From Gammaproteobacteria bacterium (GTDB lineage Bacteria; Pseudomonadota; Gammaproteobacteria; UBA6429; Thiohalophilaceae): DNA of 64,000 nt. The translations under genes were made by a program, and so were the position numbers. This document shows, piece after piece, positions 18,941 to 28,366 of this stretch. The stretch covers positions 22,500-86,499 of the forward strand of contig JAFLJQ010000040.1 in assembly GCA_022712915.1 (NCBI GenBank). Reading direction: 5' to 3'. Within the stretch, counting starts at the first letter, position 1, and each line of letters begins with the position of its first letter. Below the pieces are notes generated by a model. It was not told the origin of the DNA, made no database searches, and saw only the letters and a program-made list of their open reading frames with translations.

Positions 18941-19798
18941 CTAAATTGTGTGATACAAATCTGCCGCTTCAACTGTATTTTCCAATAAAGTTGCGACCGT
19001 CATGGGACCAACCCCACCGGGCACTGGTGTGATCCAGCCAGCTTTTTCCTTCGCAATATCAAAATCCACATCGCCTACCAGTTTGCCCTCTGCCGTGCGG
19101 TTGATACCGATATCAATGACTATGGCCCCAGGTTTGATCCAGTCGCCTTTTACAAAGCCGGGCTTACCCACAGCGACAATGACGATATCCGCCCGACTGA
19201 CATGTGCGGCCAAATTACGGGTAAAACGATGACAGGTGGTAACCGTGGCACCTGCCAGCAACAATTCCAGGCCCATTGGTCGTCCCACATGGTTCGAGGC
19301 ACCCACGACCACCACATCCTGCCCCTGCACTGGCTGACCCGTGCTTTCCAGTAAAGTGATAACCCCACGCGGGGTACATGGGCGTAACAAGGGCATGCGC
19401 AAGGTAAGGCGGCCAATATTATAAGGGTGAAAACCATCCACATCCTTGTCAGCCTGGATACGCTCAATGACCGTTTCGGTATCAATGTGTGCTGGCAGAG
19501 GTAATTGCACGAGGATACCATCAACACGCTCATCTGCATTCAGATCATCGATCAGGGCCAGTAATTCCCCCTGGCTCACTGTGTCAGGTAAATCATGGGA
19601 AAAAGACAACATACCAGCCTCATCGCAGGCCTTGCGCTTGTTGCGTACATAGACCTCAGAGGCTGGGTCTTGCCCGACCAGCACCACCGCCAGACCGGGG
19701 GGGCGAAGACCCTGGCTAAGACGCTCATCAATGCGGTTTTTAACTTTATCACGGGTGGTAGCGGCAACGGCTTTACCATTAATAATCTTGGCGGTCAT
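18941..19798 (-). CDS. folD: Bifunctional methylenetetrahydrofolate dehydrogenase/cyclohydrolase
   Basis: About 285 residues, interconverting 5,10-methylene- and 10-formyl-tetrahydrofolate with NADP. The signatures [13 protein letters not shown] (catalytic Lys), [22 protein letters not shown] (nucleotide-binding loop) and [11 protein letters not shown] are all present. The frame extends upstream to 19873, but the Met at 19798 (MTAKIINGK) is the usual family start. A plus-strand tRNA operon begins on the other side. Confidence 0.97.
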   Translation of the reverse strand: MTAKIINGKAVAATTRDKVKNRIDERLSQGLRPPGLAVVLVGQDPASEVYVRNKRKACDEAGMLSFSHDLPDTVSQGELLALIDDLNADERVDGILVQLPLPAHIDTETVIERIQADKDVDGFHPYNIGRLTLRMPLLRPCTPRGVITLLESTGQPVQGQDVVVVGASNHVGRPMGLELLLAGATVTTCHRFTRNLAAHVSRADIVIVAVGKPGFVKGDWIKPGAIVIDIGINRTAEGKLVGDVDFDIAKEKAGWITPVPGGVGPMTVATLLENTVEAADLYHTI

Positions 19799-19881
19799 AG
19801 AGAGATTCAGTATATTCGGTTGAAAACAGGTTATTATGATCGCATGAAGCAACAATTCATGCCAATGCTGCATGGGAATAA

Positions 19882-19910
19882 TTGACGTTTTGAGGCTGGG
19901 CTAGTATTAT
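19882..19910 (+). promoter_or_regulatory. Sigma70 promoter of the tRNA operon with GC-rich discriminator
   Basis: TTGACG, a 17-base spacer and TATTAT make a near-consensus promoter about 60 bases upstream of the first tRNA. The bases after the -10 box (CCCCCGCC) form a GC-rich discriminator of the kind found at stringently controlled stable-RNA promoters. Confidence 0.8.
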
Positions 19911-19968
19911 CCCCCGCCTTACTTTCGCCTACAGACATTCTGGTAAGATATGTAGGCTAAGGCAATAA

Positions 19969-20045
19969 CGGGGTATAGCGCAGTCTGGTAGCGCGCCTGC
20001 TTTGGGAGCAGGATGTCGGGAGTTCGAATCTCTCTACCCCGACCA
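19969..20045 (+). tRNA. tRNA-Pro (anticodon TGG)
   Basis: A 77-base cloverleaf with acceptor CGGGGTA/TACCCCG, anticodon stem CCTGC/GCAGG with loop TTTGGGA, a GTTCGAATC T arm and an encoded CCA. It is first in a three-tRNA operon. Confidence 0.97.
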
Positions 20046-20142
20046 GATATTAAAGTAACGAGGTTTGGATACTGAGGGGCACGATCAGGTTTAGCTGGAT
20101 ATCTTCAAGTATCCTGTACTGATTCAATTGATAGAGGTAAAA

Positions 20143-20219
<77 letters not shown>

Positions 20220-20348
20220 AATTTGAGTGTCGAGGGATAAGGGTAGTAGGGACAAATGTTTAAGCGCTAATGCAGAATGATTACGTTTTACATTGTTCGT
20301 GCTATGCTCCTTAAACCTTCACGTTAATACCTCGTTACTATGTTTTAT

Positions 20349-20425
20349 GGTGGTTGTAGCTCAGTTGGTAGAGCCCCGGATTGTGATTCCGGTCGTCGAG
20401 GGTTCGAGTCCCTTCAGCCACCCCA
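20349..20425 (+). tRNA. tRNA-His (anticodon GTG)
   Basis: The characteristic extra G at position -1 is followed by acceptor GTGGTTG/CAGCCAC, anticodon loop TTGTGAT and an encoded CCA after discriminator C. It is last in the operon; the Pro/Arg/His grouping recalls the E. coli argX-hisR-leuT-proM set. Confidence 0.97.
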
Positions 20426-20496
20426 ATTTAACCCTCACCAATTTAACTAGCTACAAAATTTCATAAATAGTTAAAAATCAGCCATTGTCTAATAAA

Positions 20497-20598
20497 GGGC
20501 GTTTCTATAAATGCACTTTTCACCCAAGGGGTACAAATCCGCGATAGCGGCGTCAGCGCCGTGCTCTCACAAAAAAATCACTATTTACAGAAGCGCCC
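20497..20598. repeat. Short element with near-perfect terminal inverted repeats
   Basis: GGGCGTTTCTATAAAT at 20497 and its complement (14 of 16 bases) at 20583-20598 enclose about 70 bases containing a second inverted motif (GGCGTCAGCGCC). A related end, 18 of 19 bases, occurs at 10312-10330 by the end of lpxH. This is the main content of the 324-base gene-free stretch 20426-20749, which otherwise shows nothing I can assign. It is probably a MITE-like intergenic repeat. Confidence 0.6.
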
Positions 20599-20749
20599 TA
20601 TAGTATATTTGACAAATCTAATCTTAATTTTCTCTTTGGCTACCCTGCACCAAGTAATATCCCAGTTTATCTAGAGCTGAAACATTCGGTTTGCTTTTAA
20701 GCTTCTTCTTTATAATTTACCAACACTTCACACAAAATGCATTGTTCAC

Positions 20750-22003
20750 CTAATCTCGAGTTTTACAGACAATAATCAAGTCCATCACATTGCTACCGGT
20801 TGGGCCAGTTGACAGCAAATCACCACTGGCTTCAAGAAAGACTCCTGCATTGGCTTCATCCAAACAGGCTTTTGCATTAAAACCCTCATTTTCACCGTGC
20901 CTGATAGTTTTCCCATCCACCAAACCGCCCGCATCATCCGTTGCACCATCACTGCCATCGGTCGCGGCAACAAGAATATGAAGATCATCCCTTTGACTGA
21001 TCCTGTTGGCCAATAACAGGGCCAGATGTTGATTGCGCCCTCCTCGCCCGAAATTCTCCGGCAAACAAACGCTCGGCTCAGCACCCCAAATATGAATACC
21101 CGCTTTGGCATGGTTCAGCTGATTTACAATCAACTCAGCCACTTGGTTCACATCAGCCGTTAAACATTCCGGGTAGACGGTAACCGGATAACCTTTCTGT
21201 CTGGCACATTTAGCCGCAGCTTCACAGGCCATTTTATTATCCGCCACAATGACCGTCTCTGCCCTTACCTGAGAGGATATGGGCCTAACGTCATCTATAC
21301 ATTTTGACAAAACATATCCAACTTCATCTGGTAAATTCACGGGCAAGCTTATCGCTTGCTTTGCTTCAATTAACAAACCCGAACCTATTACAGCAGGGTC
21401 ATTATTCGGCACATCAGACAACAACAGATTCATCACAAGCCGTTCCCCCACATGCTCCAATAACCGTCCACCCTTGATACATGAAATAGCTTTACGCACC
21501 CGACTCATTTCATCAATCGACAAACCAGCAGCCAGCATCTTGGCATTCACCAATTGTAAGTCACTCAACGTGATACCTTGCGGCAAAACCTCCACCAGTG
21601 CCGAACTGCCCCCAGAGATCAAAAACAATACCGGCAAATCCGCTGCCAAGCCTTGCAAGAACCCGATCAAATGCTGACCCGCTACCAGACTACGTTCATC
21701 CGGCAGCGGGTGAGCACTCTCGATAACATCAACATCAGGATGCTTGTGAAAAGCCTGATTAGCATAACCAGCCTTAGTAATAACCAAACCTTGACTGATT
21801 TGAGGACCAAAGAAGCTAGCGGCCCCTTCCGCCATCGCCATCGCGGCCTTACCTATCGCCACCATGGCCAATTTACCCGATGGCAGGTCTGCCTGTTTGG
21901 CAAAATATGTGCATACACCATCACGACCATTTACCGCCCGCAAAGCCGCCTGAAAACAATCTAACAAGTCCGCCCGAACTGGATTTAGCGATGAATTTGC
22001 CAT
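20750..22003 (-). CDS. Glycerate 2-kinase (MOFRL family)
   Basis: A 417-residue kinase of the GckA/TtuD type, phosphorylating D-glycerate to 2-phosphoglycerate with ATP. The N-terminal DUF4147 domain holds ISGGSSALVEVLP near 130, and the C-terminal MOFRL domain holds GRGGRNQHLALLLA and AATDGSDGATDDAGG. It is cytoplasmic and links glycolate or tartronate-type carbon metabolism, including photorespiration-like salvage in autotrophs, to glycolysis. No partner gene lies beside it. Confidence 0.93.
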   Translation of the reverse strand: MANSSLNPVRADLLDCFQAALRAVNGRDGVCTYFAKQADLPSGKLAMVAIGKAAMAMAEGAASFFGPQISQGLVITKAGYANQAFHKHPDVDVIESAHPLPDERSLVAGQHLIGFLQGLAADLPVLFLISGGSSALVEVLPQGITLSDLQLVNAKMLAAGLSIDEMSRVRKAISCIKGGRLLEHVGERLVMNLLLSDVPNNDPAVIGSGLLIEAKQAISLPVNLPDEVGYVLSKCIDDVRPISSQVRAETVIVADNKMACEAAAKCARQKGYPVTVYPECLTADVNQVAELIVNQLNHAKAGIHIWGAEPSVCLPENFGRGGRNQHLALLLANRISQRDDLHILVAATDGSDGATDDAGGLVDGKTIRHGENEGFNAKACLDEANAGVFLEASGDLLSTGPTGSNVMDLIIVCKTRD

Positions 22004-22128
22004 TTCTCTTTATTTTTATCGTGTTTTAATATGGGGTCAATTATCATCAGTTTAATTGATCTCCCCTGCCAAAATGCTATAGAGTGTTAAACAACACACG
22101 AGTGACATGGAATATCCATTAAAAACAT

Positions 22129-22353
22129 ATGATAACCAAGCATATTTTCTTCCCCAAAGCCATTTACGAACTCTTCCCGCTGTTATACATAAGTCTTGGT
22201 GCAATTTGCATTATCGCCAATTATTCAATCGGGCTGGATATCCTGGCGGCCTACCTTATCATCCAGGGTTTATTCAAATCGATATTACGTATTAATTACC
22301 GTTCACCACTCCAGGCCCTAACCCAAAGCCCCATCCATCGCAGTGAGCACTAA
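22129..22353 (+). CDS. Small predicted membrane protein
   Basis: A 74-residue frame with two hydrophobic stretches (IYELFPLLYISLGAICIIA and DILAAYLIIQGLFKSIL) and a polar basic tail. It overlaps the Nudix gene start by 11 bases, which suggests translational coupling. There is no strong SD and I recognise no family. The hydrophobic pattern with charged ends makes a real gene more likely than chance. Confidence 0.55.
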   Translation: MITKHIFFPKAIYELFPLLYISLGAICIIANYSIGLDILAAYLIIQGLFKSILRINYRSPLQALTQSPIHRSEH

Positions 22354-22759
22354 AACACCGCAAGTCGGTGTCGGTGCAGTTGTATTCCATCAAAATCAGA
22401 TTTTATTAATCAAGCGTGGTCAGCCACCCAATGTCAATCAATGGACTATTCCTGGTGGCCGCATCGAAATGGGCGAAACTCTACAGCAGGCTGCAGAACG
22501 AGAGATCCTCGAAGAAACGGGTATAATAATAAAGGCTGGTGACCCAGTGTTTGCCTTTGACCTCATCCAGCATGACGATGATAACCAAGACCAACTTCAT
22601 TACGTCATCATCGACCTGGCCGCAAAATACCTCAGCGGTAAACCCGTAGCCAATGATGATGCCACTGAGGCACGCTGGGTTAGTGCAAGTGAGTTAAGCG
22701 AGCTGGCAGTTAATGAAACAACCTTGCGATTGTTAAAAAACCACTACGAGTTTGGATGA
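22343..22759 (+). CDS. Nudix hydrolase (ADP-ribose or nucleotide diphosphatase type)
   Basis: A 138-residue protein with a complete Nudix box (GGRIEMGETLQQAAEREI followed by LEETGI) near residues 38-60, which binds Mg and cleaves nucleoside diphosphates linked to another moiety. The PNVNQWTIPGG lead-in resembles ADP-ribose and NADH pyrophosphatase-like members, but the substrate is unknown. The start is a GTG inside the end of the small membrane-protein gene. Confidence 0.9.
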   Translation: MSTKTPQVGVGAVVFHQNQILLIKRGQPPNVNQWTIPGGRIEMGETLQQAAEREILEETGIIIKAGDPVFAFDLIQHDDDNQDQLHYVIIDLAAKYLSGKPVANDDATEARWVSASELSELAVNETTLRLLKNHYEFG

Positions 22760-22834
22760 TCTAACATCATTATTCCCCGTGACCTGCTTGCTCATGTTAC
22801 AAATGATGTGTCAAATAAGGTCGAAACCAATAGT

Positions 22835-23620
22835 CTAGCCACCGATCAATCGTGAAAAGAAACCTTTTTTGCGTGGTTCATTTACAGTTGCCATTTTATC
22901 TGCTGCTTCCAATTCAGCGGCACGCTGTTGTTGTTCATACAGAACTTTGGCTCGGATCCTGCGCCGTTCGATATCCGGCAGATCCAGACTGAAAAATCCC
23001 CGGTTCTTTCTTGCCACGTATTCAGTCAAATTTTTCATGAACTCGTTAGTAATGGATTCCGGTGAGAACTGCATACAGGCCTCACCCAGGGTATCGTAGT
23101 TTCTAATACACAATTCAATCGAGGCGTTCTGAATATCTACTTTAAAACTAAATGTCACCGGTACGTAACGGATAATAATAAACTTCGCCCCGGTCACAAA
23201 GTTTGAATCATTTTTACTGGTCGTGCCCTTGAACCTGAGTTTATTCTCCGTCAGTAATTCGATATACATATCGACATTTTTTTTGCCTTCGATATAGACA
23301 TTCAACTCACCTTCTGAAAAACAATGGTATTTGAAGGTAATTTCATTGATTTCTATAAGGTTGTCTGCCTCCACCTGGTAATCGGACTGAACTAAATTTT
23401 CAAGTCGTCCCAAGCCTTCGATAAAATAATTTACCTTAATGGGACTGTCTGACTGGTTCATGTCCGCACATAACTTGCTGAGACCAGCATGGATAAACTT
23501 CATCCTGGGCAGAATACGTTCACGATAGACAAGATCCAGATGAACGGTTCGATTTTCTGCCGCGCGATTCACCACTTGTCGCTGATAAAGCTGTTTTTTT
23601 GACTCGTCCAGACTTCCCAT
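22835..23620 (-). CDS. Conserved-looking protein of unknown function
   Basis: A 261-residue soluble protein. The N-terminal 60 residues are helical and charged, the middle (70-180) is rich in alternating beta strands, and the C terminus is a charged helix (IERRRIRAKVLYEQQQRAAELEA within about 215-240) ending in a basic, aromatic FFSRLIGG tail that might touch membranes. No signal peptide or catalytic motif is visible and I do not recognise the family. It lies 65 bases from the end of def on the same strand. Confidence 0.75.
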   Translation of the reverse strand: MGSLDESKKQLYQRQVVNRAAENRTVHLDLVYRERILPRMKFIHAGLSKLCADMNQSDSPIKVNYFIEGLGRLENLVQSDYQVEADNLIEINEITFKYHCFSEGELNVYIEGKKNVDMYIELLTENKLRFKGTTSKNDSNFVTGAKFIIIRYVPVTFSFKVDIQNASIELCIRNYDTLGEACMQFSPESITNEFMKNLTEYVARKNRGFFSLDLPDIERRRIRAKVLYEQQQRAAELEAADKMATVNEPRKKGFFSRLIGG

Positions 23621-23685
23621 CTATGCCTCACACCTTCGCCAGTCTATCAATTCAGAACATACATCCATTCCTGCTTAATCAATAT

Positions 23686-24207
23686 TCAATTTTCATGCCC
23701 ATTCAGCTCTTCCTCAAAACCAAATGCCTGCATATCCCGAATTCGTTGTGGATACAGCACTCCATCAAGGTGATCCACCTCATGCTGCACCACCCGGGCA
23801 TGAAATCCACTGACCTGGCGTTCCACTCTTTGCCCTTGTGGGTCATATCCCCGGTAAATAATTTCCTCATAGCGAGGAACCCTGCCGCGCATACCTGGAA
23901 TACTCAGACAACCCTCCCAACCCTCAGTCACGTGGTCACCCAAAAATTCAATCTGTGGGTTGATAAGGATAGTTTCGGGCACGTGTTCTGCGTCCGGATA
24001 ACGAGGATTCTCTTGCACCGAAAATATAACGACCCGTTGACTCACCCCAATCTGTGGGGCTGCCAGACCCACACCATTTCTGGCTTCCATGGTGTCAAAC
24101 ATGTCCTTAACAAGGCTCTTCAACTCGGGTGTGTTAAACTCGGTGACAGGCTCCGCGATCTCCCTCAAAACCGGATGCCCCATACGAAATACTGTTTTGA
24201 CAGCCAT
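23686..24207 (-). CDS. def: Peptide deformylase
   Basis: A 173-residue metalloenzyme that removes formyl from the N-terminal Met of new proteins. The three family motifs are intact: GVGLAAPQIG, EGCLSIPG and QHEVDHLDG, giving Cys and two His as metal ligands. It stands apart from fmt, with which it often forms an operon, so it may be a second copy or simply relocated. Confidence 0.97.
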   Translation of the reverse strand: MAVKTVFRMGHPVLREIAEPVTEFNTPELKSLVKDMFDTMEARNGVGLAAPQIGVSQRVVIFSVQENPRYPDAEHVPETILINPQIEFLGDHVTEGWEGCLSIPGMRGRVPRYEEIIYRGYDPQGQRVERQVSGFHARVVQHEVDHLDGVLYPQRIRDMQAFGFEEELNGHEN

Positions 24208-24229
24208 ATACGATATACTATTAAATTAA

Positions 24230-25072
24230 ATGTTCATCAATAACACACTAGCGACTATGAAGGCATACAACTTGAGAATCCTCCTGGGCACAGGCCTGTT
24301 TTTTTTCCTTTTCCAACTAGCCCTAAGTGAAGAAAATATTCGCTACTACGATATTGAAATCGTGGTATTCGAAAGCCTGCAAGACACCACAGAAAATAAT
24401 GAAATATGGCCCACAGCCAAACAACTGGTCATCCCAGAAAACGCCGCCATTCTGGGCCGAAAATATGAGGGTAAACTACCCCCAAAATATGATCCGAGTC
24501 TACTGTTTAACAGCCTGTCGATAAAGGATTTTCAGCTCAAGGAAGAAGTTGAAAATATCAAGGCATCGGAACAATACCAACTACTGCTACATACCGGCTG
24601 GCGCCAACCGGGCCTAAGCAAAAAAGAGGCTGTCACTGTCTATTTTAACCATGCTCTCTCAGAAAATGATGAAAACATCTCCTCCGAGGACGTAACAGAA
24701 TCAAGCGAAATTGCAGCACAAAGCGCTGAACAAACACTTGAAGCCATCCCGACTATCCCCTTACCCCACCAGCTCACGGAAGCTACGGCCAACCTGCAAG
24801 GCTTGATCACCGTTGAACTGGCCCGTTATTTACATCTAGAGGTGGAGATGCTCTACAAAAAAGTACCTCACATAGGCACGGTTGATATGTTTGATTTCAG
24901 TTTTCTCGAAGATCGCCGAGGTAAGGAATCCGTTTATTATCTAAAGCAAAATCGACGTATGCGCAGTAAAGAGACCCACTATGTTGACCATCCCAAGTTC
25001 AGTATACTGTTTCGCATCACGCAATACGAAAAAATTGTGACCCAGGTGCCAACAACACAAACTAGTAAATAG
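24230..25072 (+). CDS. CsiV-like exported protein
   Basis: A 280-residue protein with an N-terminal signal or anchor (ILLGTGLFFFLFQLALS). The mature start IRYYDIEIVVFES, the ENNEIWP segment and YQLLLHTGWRQPGLS match the pattern of the CsiV family, periplasmic proteins that in Vibrio support peptidoglycan assembly. The acidic middle and basic C terminus also fit. An in-frame ATG at 24257 is an alternative start; neither has a good SD. Assignment is by motif memory, not a search. Confidence 0.7.
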   Translation: MFINNTLATMKAYNLRILLGTGLFFFLFQLALSEENIRYYDIEIVVFESLQDTTENNEIWPTAKQLVIPENAAILGRKYEGKLPPKYDPSLLFNSLSIKDFQLKEEVENIKASEQYQLLLHTGWRQPGLSKKEAVTVYFNHALSENDENISSEDVTESSEIAAQSAEQTLEAIPTIPLPHQLTEATANLQGLITVELARYLHLEVEMLYKKVPHIGTVDMFDFSFLEDRRGKESVYYLKQNRRMRSKETHYVDHPKFSILFRITQYEKIVTQVPTTQTSK

Positions 25073-25155
25073 CTATACTATTTATAGATGTATTAAATTT
25101 ATTTAGGCCATAGGTTAACAAGGTCATAAAGGCACGAAACATAAGCAATGGTTAC

Positions 25156-26109
25156 CTAATGAGCAAGTCTAGATTGATCTTCCAATGTCTTAGGCAGGCG
25201 GAAAACCACCGATTCCTGACAACCTGATAGCTCCCGAACAATCTGCACACCTTTACCCTTAAAATTTTCCACTACTCGCTGCACAAGCAACTCGGGTACG
25301 GATGCACCAGCAGTTATGCCAATGGACAGCTTGCCAGACAACCATTCTGGATTTATATCCTGCTCTTCATCAATCAAATAGGCAGCTGTACCCATTTTTT
25401 CAACCAGAAGCCTCAGGCTATTTGAATTTGAACTGTGCTTTGAACCCACCACCAATACGACATCGCACTGTCGAGCCAAATCTTTCACCGCCTGCTGGCG
25501 ATTTTGAGTGGCATAACAAATGTCATTGTCATCAGGGCCAATAATATTTTTAAATCGGGATTGCAGCACATCAATTATCGCCTTCGTCTCATCCACGGAT
25601 AAAGTAGTCTGAGTGACATAAGCCAACTTATGTGTGTCTCTCACCTCAAGTTGATACGCATCCTTCACTGTTTCAATTAGGTAAGATTGGCTGCCGTGAT
25701 GTGTATTCACATGTCCCTGGATGCCCACTATTTCTGCATGCCCAGGCTTACCGATAATAACAATGTCATAACCTCTCACCGACAGCTTATCAACCTGACG
25801 ATGAATTTTTGTGACCAGTGGGCAGGTTGCATCAATTACCATCAAGCCTCGTACTTCAGCCTGCTGATAAACATGTTTAGCCACACCATGCGCGCTAAAA
25901 ATAACAACAGAATCATCGGGTATCTCACATAGCTCGTTAACAAACACCACACCGCGACTGCGAAAATCTTCGATTATAAAACGATTATGAACTATCTCGT
26001 GACGAACATAGATTAGCGGGCCATATTTAATGAGTACCTGTTCAACGATATTGATGGCACGACTGACTCCGGCGCAGAAACCACGCGGATTAGCAAGAGC
26101 AATTTGCAT
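25156..26109 (-). CDS. ispH: 4-hydroxy-3-methylbut-2-enyl diphosphate reductase
   Basis: About 317 residues, the last enzyme of the MEP isoprenoid pathway, making IPP and DMAPP with an iron-sulfur cluster. The three cluster Cys are in GFCAGVSR, DATCPLVTK and DICYATQNR, and EQDINPEWL and TAGASVPE segments are conserved. In many gammaproteobacteria ispH follows lspA-fkpB; here it stands alone, next to isoprenoid-chain genes and the unassigned cluster. Start at MQIALANPRG (26109) rather than the upstream Met at 26115. Confidence 0.97.
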   Translation of the reverse strand: MQIALANPRGFCAGVSRAINIVEQVLIKYGPLIYVRHEIVHNRFIIEDFRSRGVVFVNELCEIPDDSVVIFSAHGVAKHVYQQAEVRGLMVIDATCPLVTKIHRQVDKLSVRGYDIVIIGKPGHAEIVGIQGHVNTHHGSQSYLIETVKDAYQLEVRDTHKLAYVTQTTLSVDETKAIIDVLQSRFKNIIGPDDNDICYATQNRQQAVKDLARQCDVVLVVGSKHSSNSNSLRLLVEKMGTAAYLIDEEQDINPEWLSGKLSIGITAGASVPELLVQRVVENFKGKGVQIVRELSGCQESVVFRLPKTLEDQSRLAH

Positions 26110-26470
26110 AATCATCCTGTTTTGCTTGTTATATCCAATTTATGCCCAAGTCTTCCTCGGCCACAAAATGTAATTGGCTCACTTGAATATACATCAATCA
26201 TGACAAATTCGTCTAGAGGCATGGTAAGTAACACATCTATCAACAACTTCCCTCCTCCTTATTGACTACAGGGCTTGACTGTACTGCAAACACAGGCGAG
26301 GATAAGGAGCTTTATAAAAACCGACAAGCTGATAATCACGCATTTAAAACAACAACAAAAACAGCCGCGAGTTAATTTATACTCAAAAATCAAAGCGCTG
26401 TAAATGATATCATCTGATTTTAAGTTTTAAAATTAATCCCTGCTTGTTGGGTGAATAATATAAGGGTGGA
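26110..26470. other. Intergenic region between ispH and the phasin-like gene
   Basis: I see no coding frame or strong hairpin here. A TTGACT at 26275 with a 17-base spacer and a poor -10 (GAGGAT) is the only promoter-like hint toward the downstream plus-strand genes. The last 100 bases are AT-rich and end in AAGGGTGGA, the ribosome binding site of the next gene. Confidence 0.4.
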
Positions 26471-27298
26471 ATGGAAATGGCCGTAAAAAAAACCAGTACC
26501 GAAAAAATACAAGCAAAGACAAAAAAGACTGGAACAACCCGTATCACAAAACGAAAAACCCAAACAAAAAAAACATCCTCTGACACCACATCAGACTCAA
26601 CGAAACAACAACATAATACCGAAACTGAAAACCCACAGGCAAAAGACAAAACCTCCGGTCAATCTAAAGACAAACCATCCGAAAACAATAAAACTGAAGC
26701 CTTTAACATCATCGAACAGGCTGCCTCTATTCTGGAGGAGGAAATTTCAGCCGGGATTATTGCCGCTAAAAGAGTGGAAGAACGTTATGTCGATGTCAAT
26801 TCCTTGCGCACGGGTGCCCCCGAACATGTCATGCAACGCTTTCGCAAGGATGCCCATGAAGTGCTCGATATTATGCTGGACATGGTCAATCTCAGTGTTT
26901 CAGCACTAGGTGGCTTGAGTGAAAGGGCCATGTCCATCCGCAGCGGTACTGTACAAAAAAATGGCAATGATAACTTACCCGAACTCCTCGTACCCAAGGT
27001 ATTAAAACCCGGTGAATCGGGTCGCGTCAGTATGCTTGTTGAGAATGAAGAAGATAAAGATTCTGCCCCCTTCAAGTTTTCAAGCTCGGGCCTGCTGAGT
27101 GATACAGGAGAACAACTTGATAGCAGCAATATTTCTTTTGTACCCGCAAACCTGCAAGTTGCAGCCAATGACATTGAGAAGGTCGTCATTAACGTTACTA
27201 TCCCAGAAACGGCCACAGCTGGACGCTATTCCGGTTTATTACAGGCTCCCGAGCTTGAAATAAGGGCTCTCCTAACCGTACAAGTTGAAAAAGAATAA
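26471..27298 (+). CDS. Phasin-like helical protein with C-terminal beta-sandwich domain
   Basis: A 275-residue protein of unknown function. Residues 1-75 are low-complexity Lys/Thr/Ser/Gln, strongly basic like histone-H1-type tails. Residues about 77-155 are helical and resemble phasin or other amphipathic coat helices (FNIIEQAASILEEE, EVLDIMLDMVNLSVSALGG). Residues about 165-275 are beta-rich and share PG[ED]S and PAxxxxAxxDxEK..P....A..Y.G with the C terminus of the protein at 33038-33652. No signal peptide. It is 28 bases upstream of the prenyl synthase, so likely cotranscribed. The start may be 26471 or 26477. A role coating a lipid or isoprenoid body is inference. Confidence 0.8.
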   Translation: MEMAVKKTSTEKIQAKTKKTGTTRITKRKTQTKKTSSDTTSDSTKQQHNTETENPQAKDKTSGQSKDKPSENNKTEAFNIIEQAASILEEEISAGIIAAKRVEERYVDVNSLRTGAPEHVMQRFRKDAHEVLDIMLDMVNLSVSALGGLSERAMSIRSGTVQKNGNDNLPELLVPKVLKPGESGRVSMLVENEEDKDSAPFKFSSSGLLSDTGEQLDSSNISFVPANLQVAANDIEKVVINVTIPETATAGRYSGLLQAPELEIRALLTVQVEKE

Positions 27299-27326
27299 GC
27301 CACGCGGAGAATCTGGAAAATAAGTC

Positions 27327-28364
27327 ATGCAAGCAGACACTATCGAGTGGATAGAAAATTCACTAACCGAATACATGGACATGACTCAAAAGGCCATGTT
27401 GGACTATTTCCCGAACAAGGAACCACACCGCTACCTGTATGATCTGATCCCTTCGTACCCAAAGCGTTCTGGAAAAGGCCTGCGCCCCGGCCTGTGCATT
27501 GCAACATGTCACGCCTTTGGTGGTAGTACCCATTCGGTTATACGCACGGCCGCCGCCATTGAATTATTCCATAACGCCTTTCTTGTGCATGATGATATTG
27601 AAGATGGCAGTGAATTCCGCCGGGGACTGCCCACCATGCATAAGGAATACGGCATAGGCATCGCCATCAACGTCGGAGATGCCATGAATGTCTTGAGTAT
27701 CCGTGCCCTGATGGATAATTTAAACAGCCTTGGCCCCAATCTGACCTGGCTGGTCTTTGCCGAAATTGAACACATGGTGCGTGAATCTGTCGAGGGCCAG
27801 GCGATGGAACTGGGTTGGGTGTGGGATAATGACGGCAAAATAACCGAAGCCGATTACCTGCGTATGATACTCAAAAAGACATGCTGGTATACCTGCATTC
27901 ATCCCTGCCGCATCGGTGCCCTGATTGGCTCAGGGGGAAGTGCTGATCTTGATTCATTCAACCGCTTTGCCTATTACATGGGAGCCGCTTTTCAGATCCA
28001 GGACGATGCCCTGAACCTGGATGGTGAACATGAGCGCTACGGCAAAGAAATTGGCGGTGATATCTATGAAGGCAAGCGTACACTGATGCTGATTCACCTG
28101 CTGAATAATGCCACACCCGCTGAATACCAGTACATCCTCAACTTTCTCGCCCTGCCGCGTAAAGATCGCAGTAGCTATAAGGTTACTGAAATCTATGAGC
28201 TGATGTTAAAATACAAAAGCATCAAGTTGGCACGAACCAAAGCTCGGCATCTTGCCGGTGCAGCACTACGAGAATTTCATATCGCCTATGGGCAACTACC
28301 TGACAGCAAAGATAAAAAACTCATTGAGAGTATTATTTTGTATATGATTGAGAGGGATATTTAG
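27327..28364 (+). CDS. Polyprenyl diphosphate synthase, geranylgeranyl-diphosphate-synthase-like
   Basis: A 345-residue trans-prenyltransferase condensing IPP with allylic diphosphates. The first Asp-rich motif is LVHDDIEDGSEFRRG near 85-100; the second reads FQIQDDALNLDGE near 225, a DDxxN form usually seen in eukaryotic-type and archaeal GGPP synthases rather than bacterial DDxxD. Other conserved segments are GKGLRPGL near 52 and KTCWYTCIHPCRIG near 180. The expected product is a C20 or similar chain. The stop lies 2 bases from the end of the convergent reductase gene, so both enzymes probably act on the same product. Confidence 0.9.
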   Translation: MQADTIEWIENSLTEYMDMTQKAMLDYFPNKEPHRYLYDLIPSYPKRSGKGLRPGLCIATCHAFGGSTHSVIRTAAAIELFHNAFLVHDDIEDGSEFRRGLPTMHKEYGIGIAINVGDAMNVLSIRALMDNLNSLGPNLTWLVFAEIEHMVRESVEGQAMELGWVWDNDGKITEADYLRMILKKTCWYTCIHPCRIGALIGSGGSADLDSFNRFAYYMGAAFQIQDDALNLDGEHERYGKEIGGDIYEGKRTLMLIHLLNNATPAEYQYILNFLALPRKDRSSYKVTEIYELMLKYKSIKLARTKARHLAGAALREFHIAYGQLPDSKDKKLIESIILYMIERDI

Positions 28365-28366
28365 TC

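Noticed and set aside
26471..27298. Histone-H1-like or PHA phasin identity for the Lys-rich protein
   Set aside because: The basic tail recalls H1-like proteins and the helix recalls phasins, but the C-terminal beta domain fits neither and no PHA synthase is nearby.
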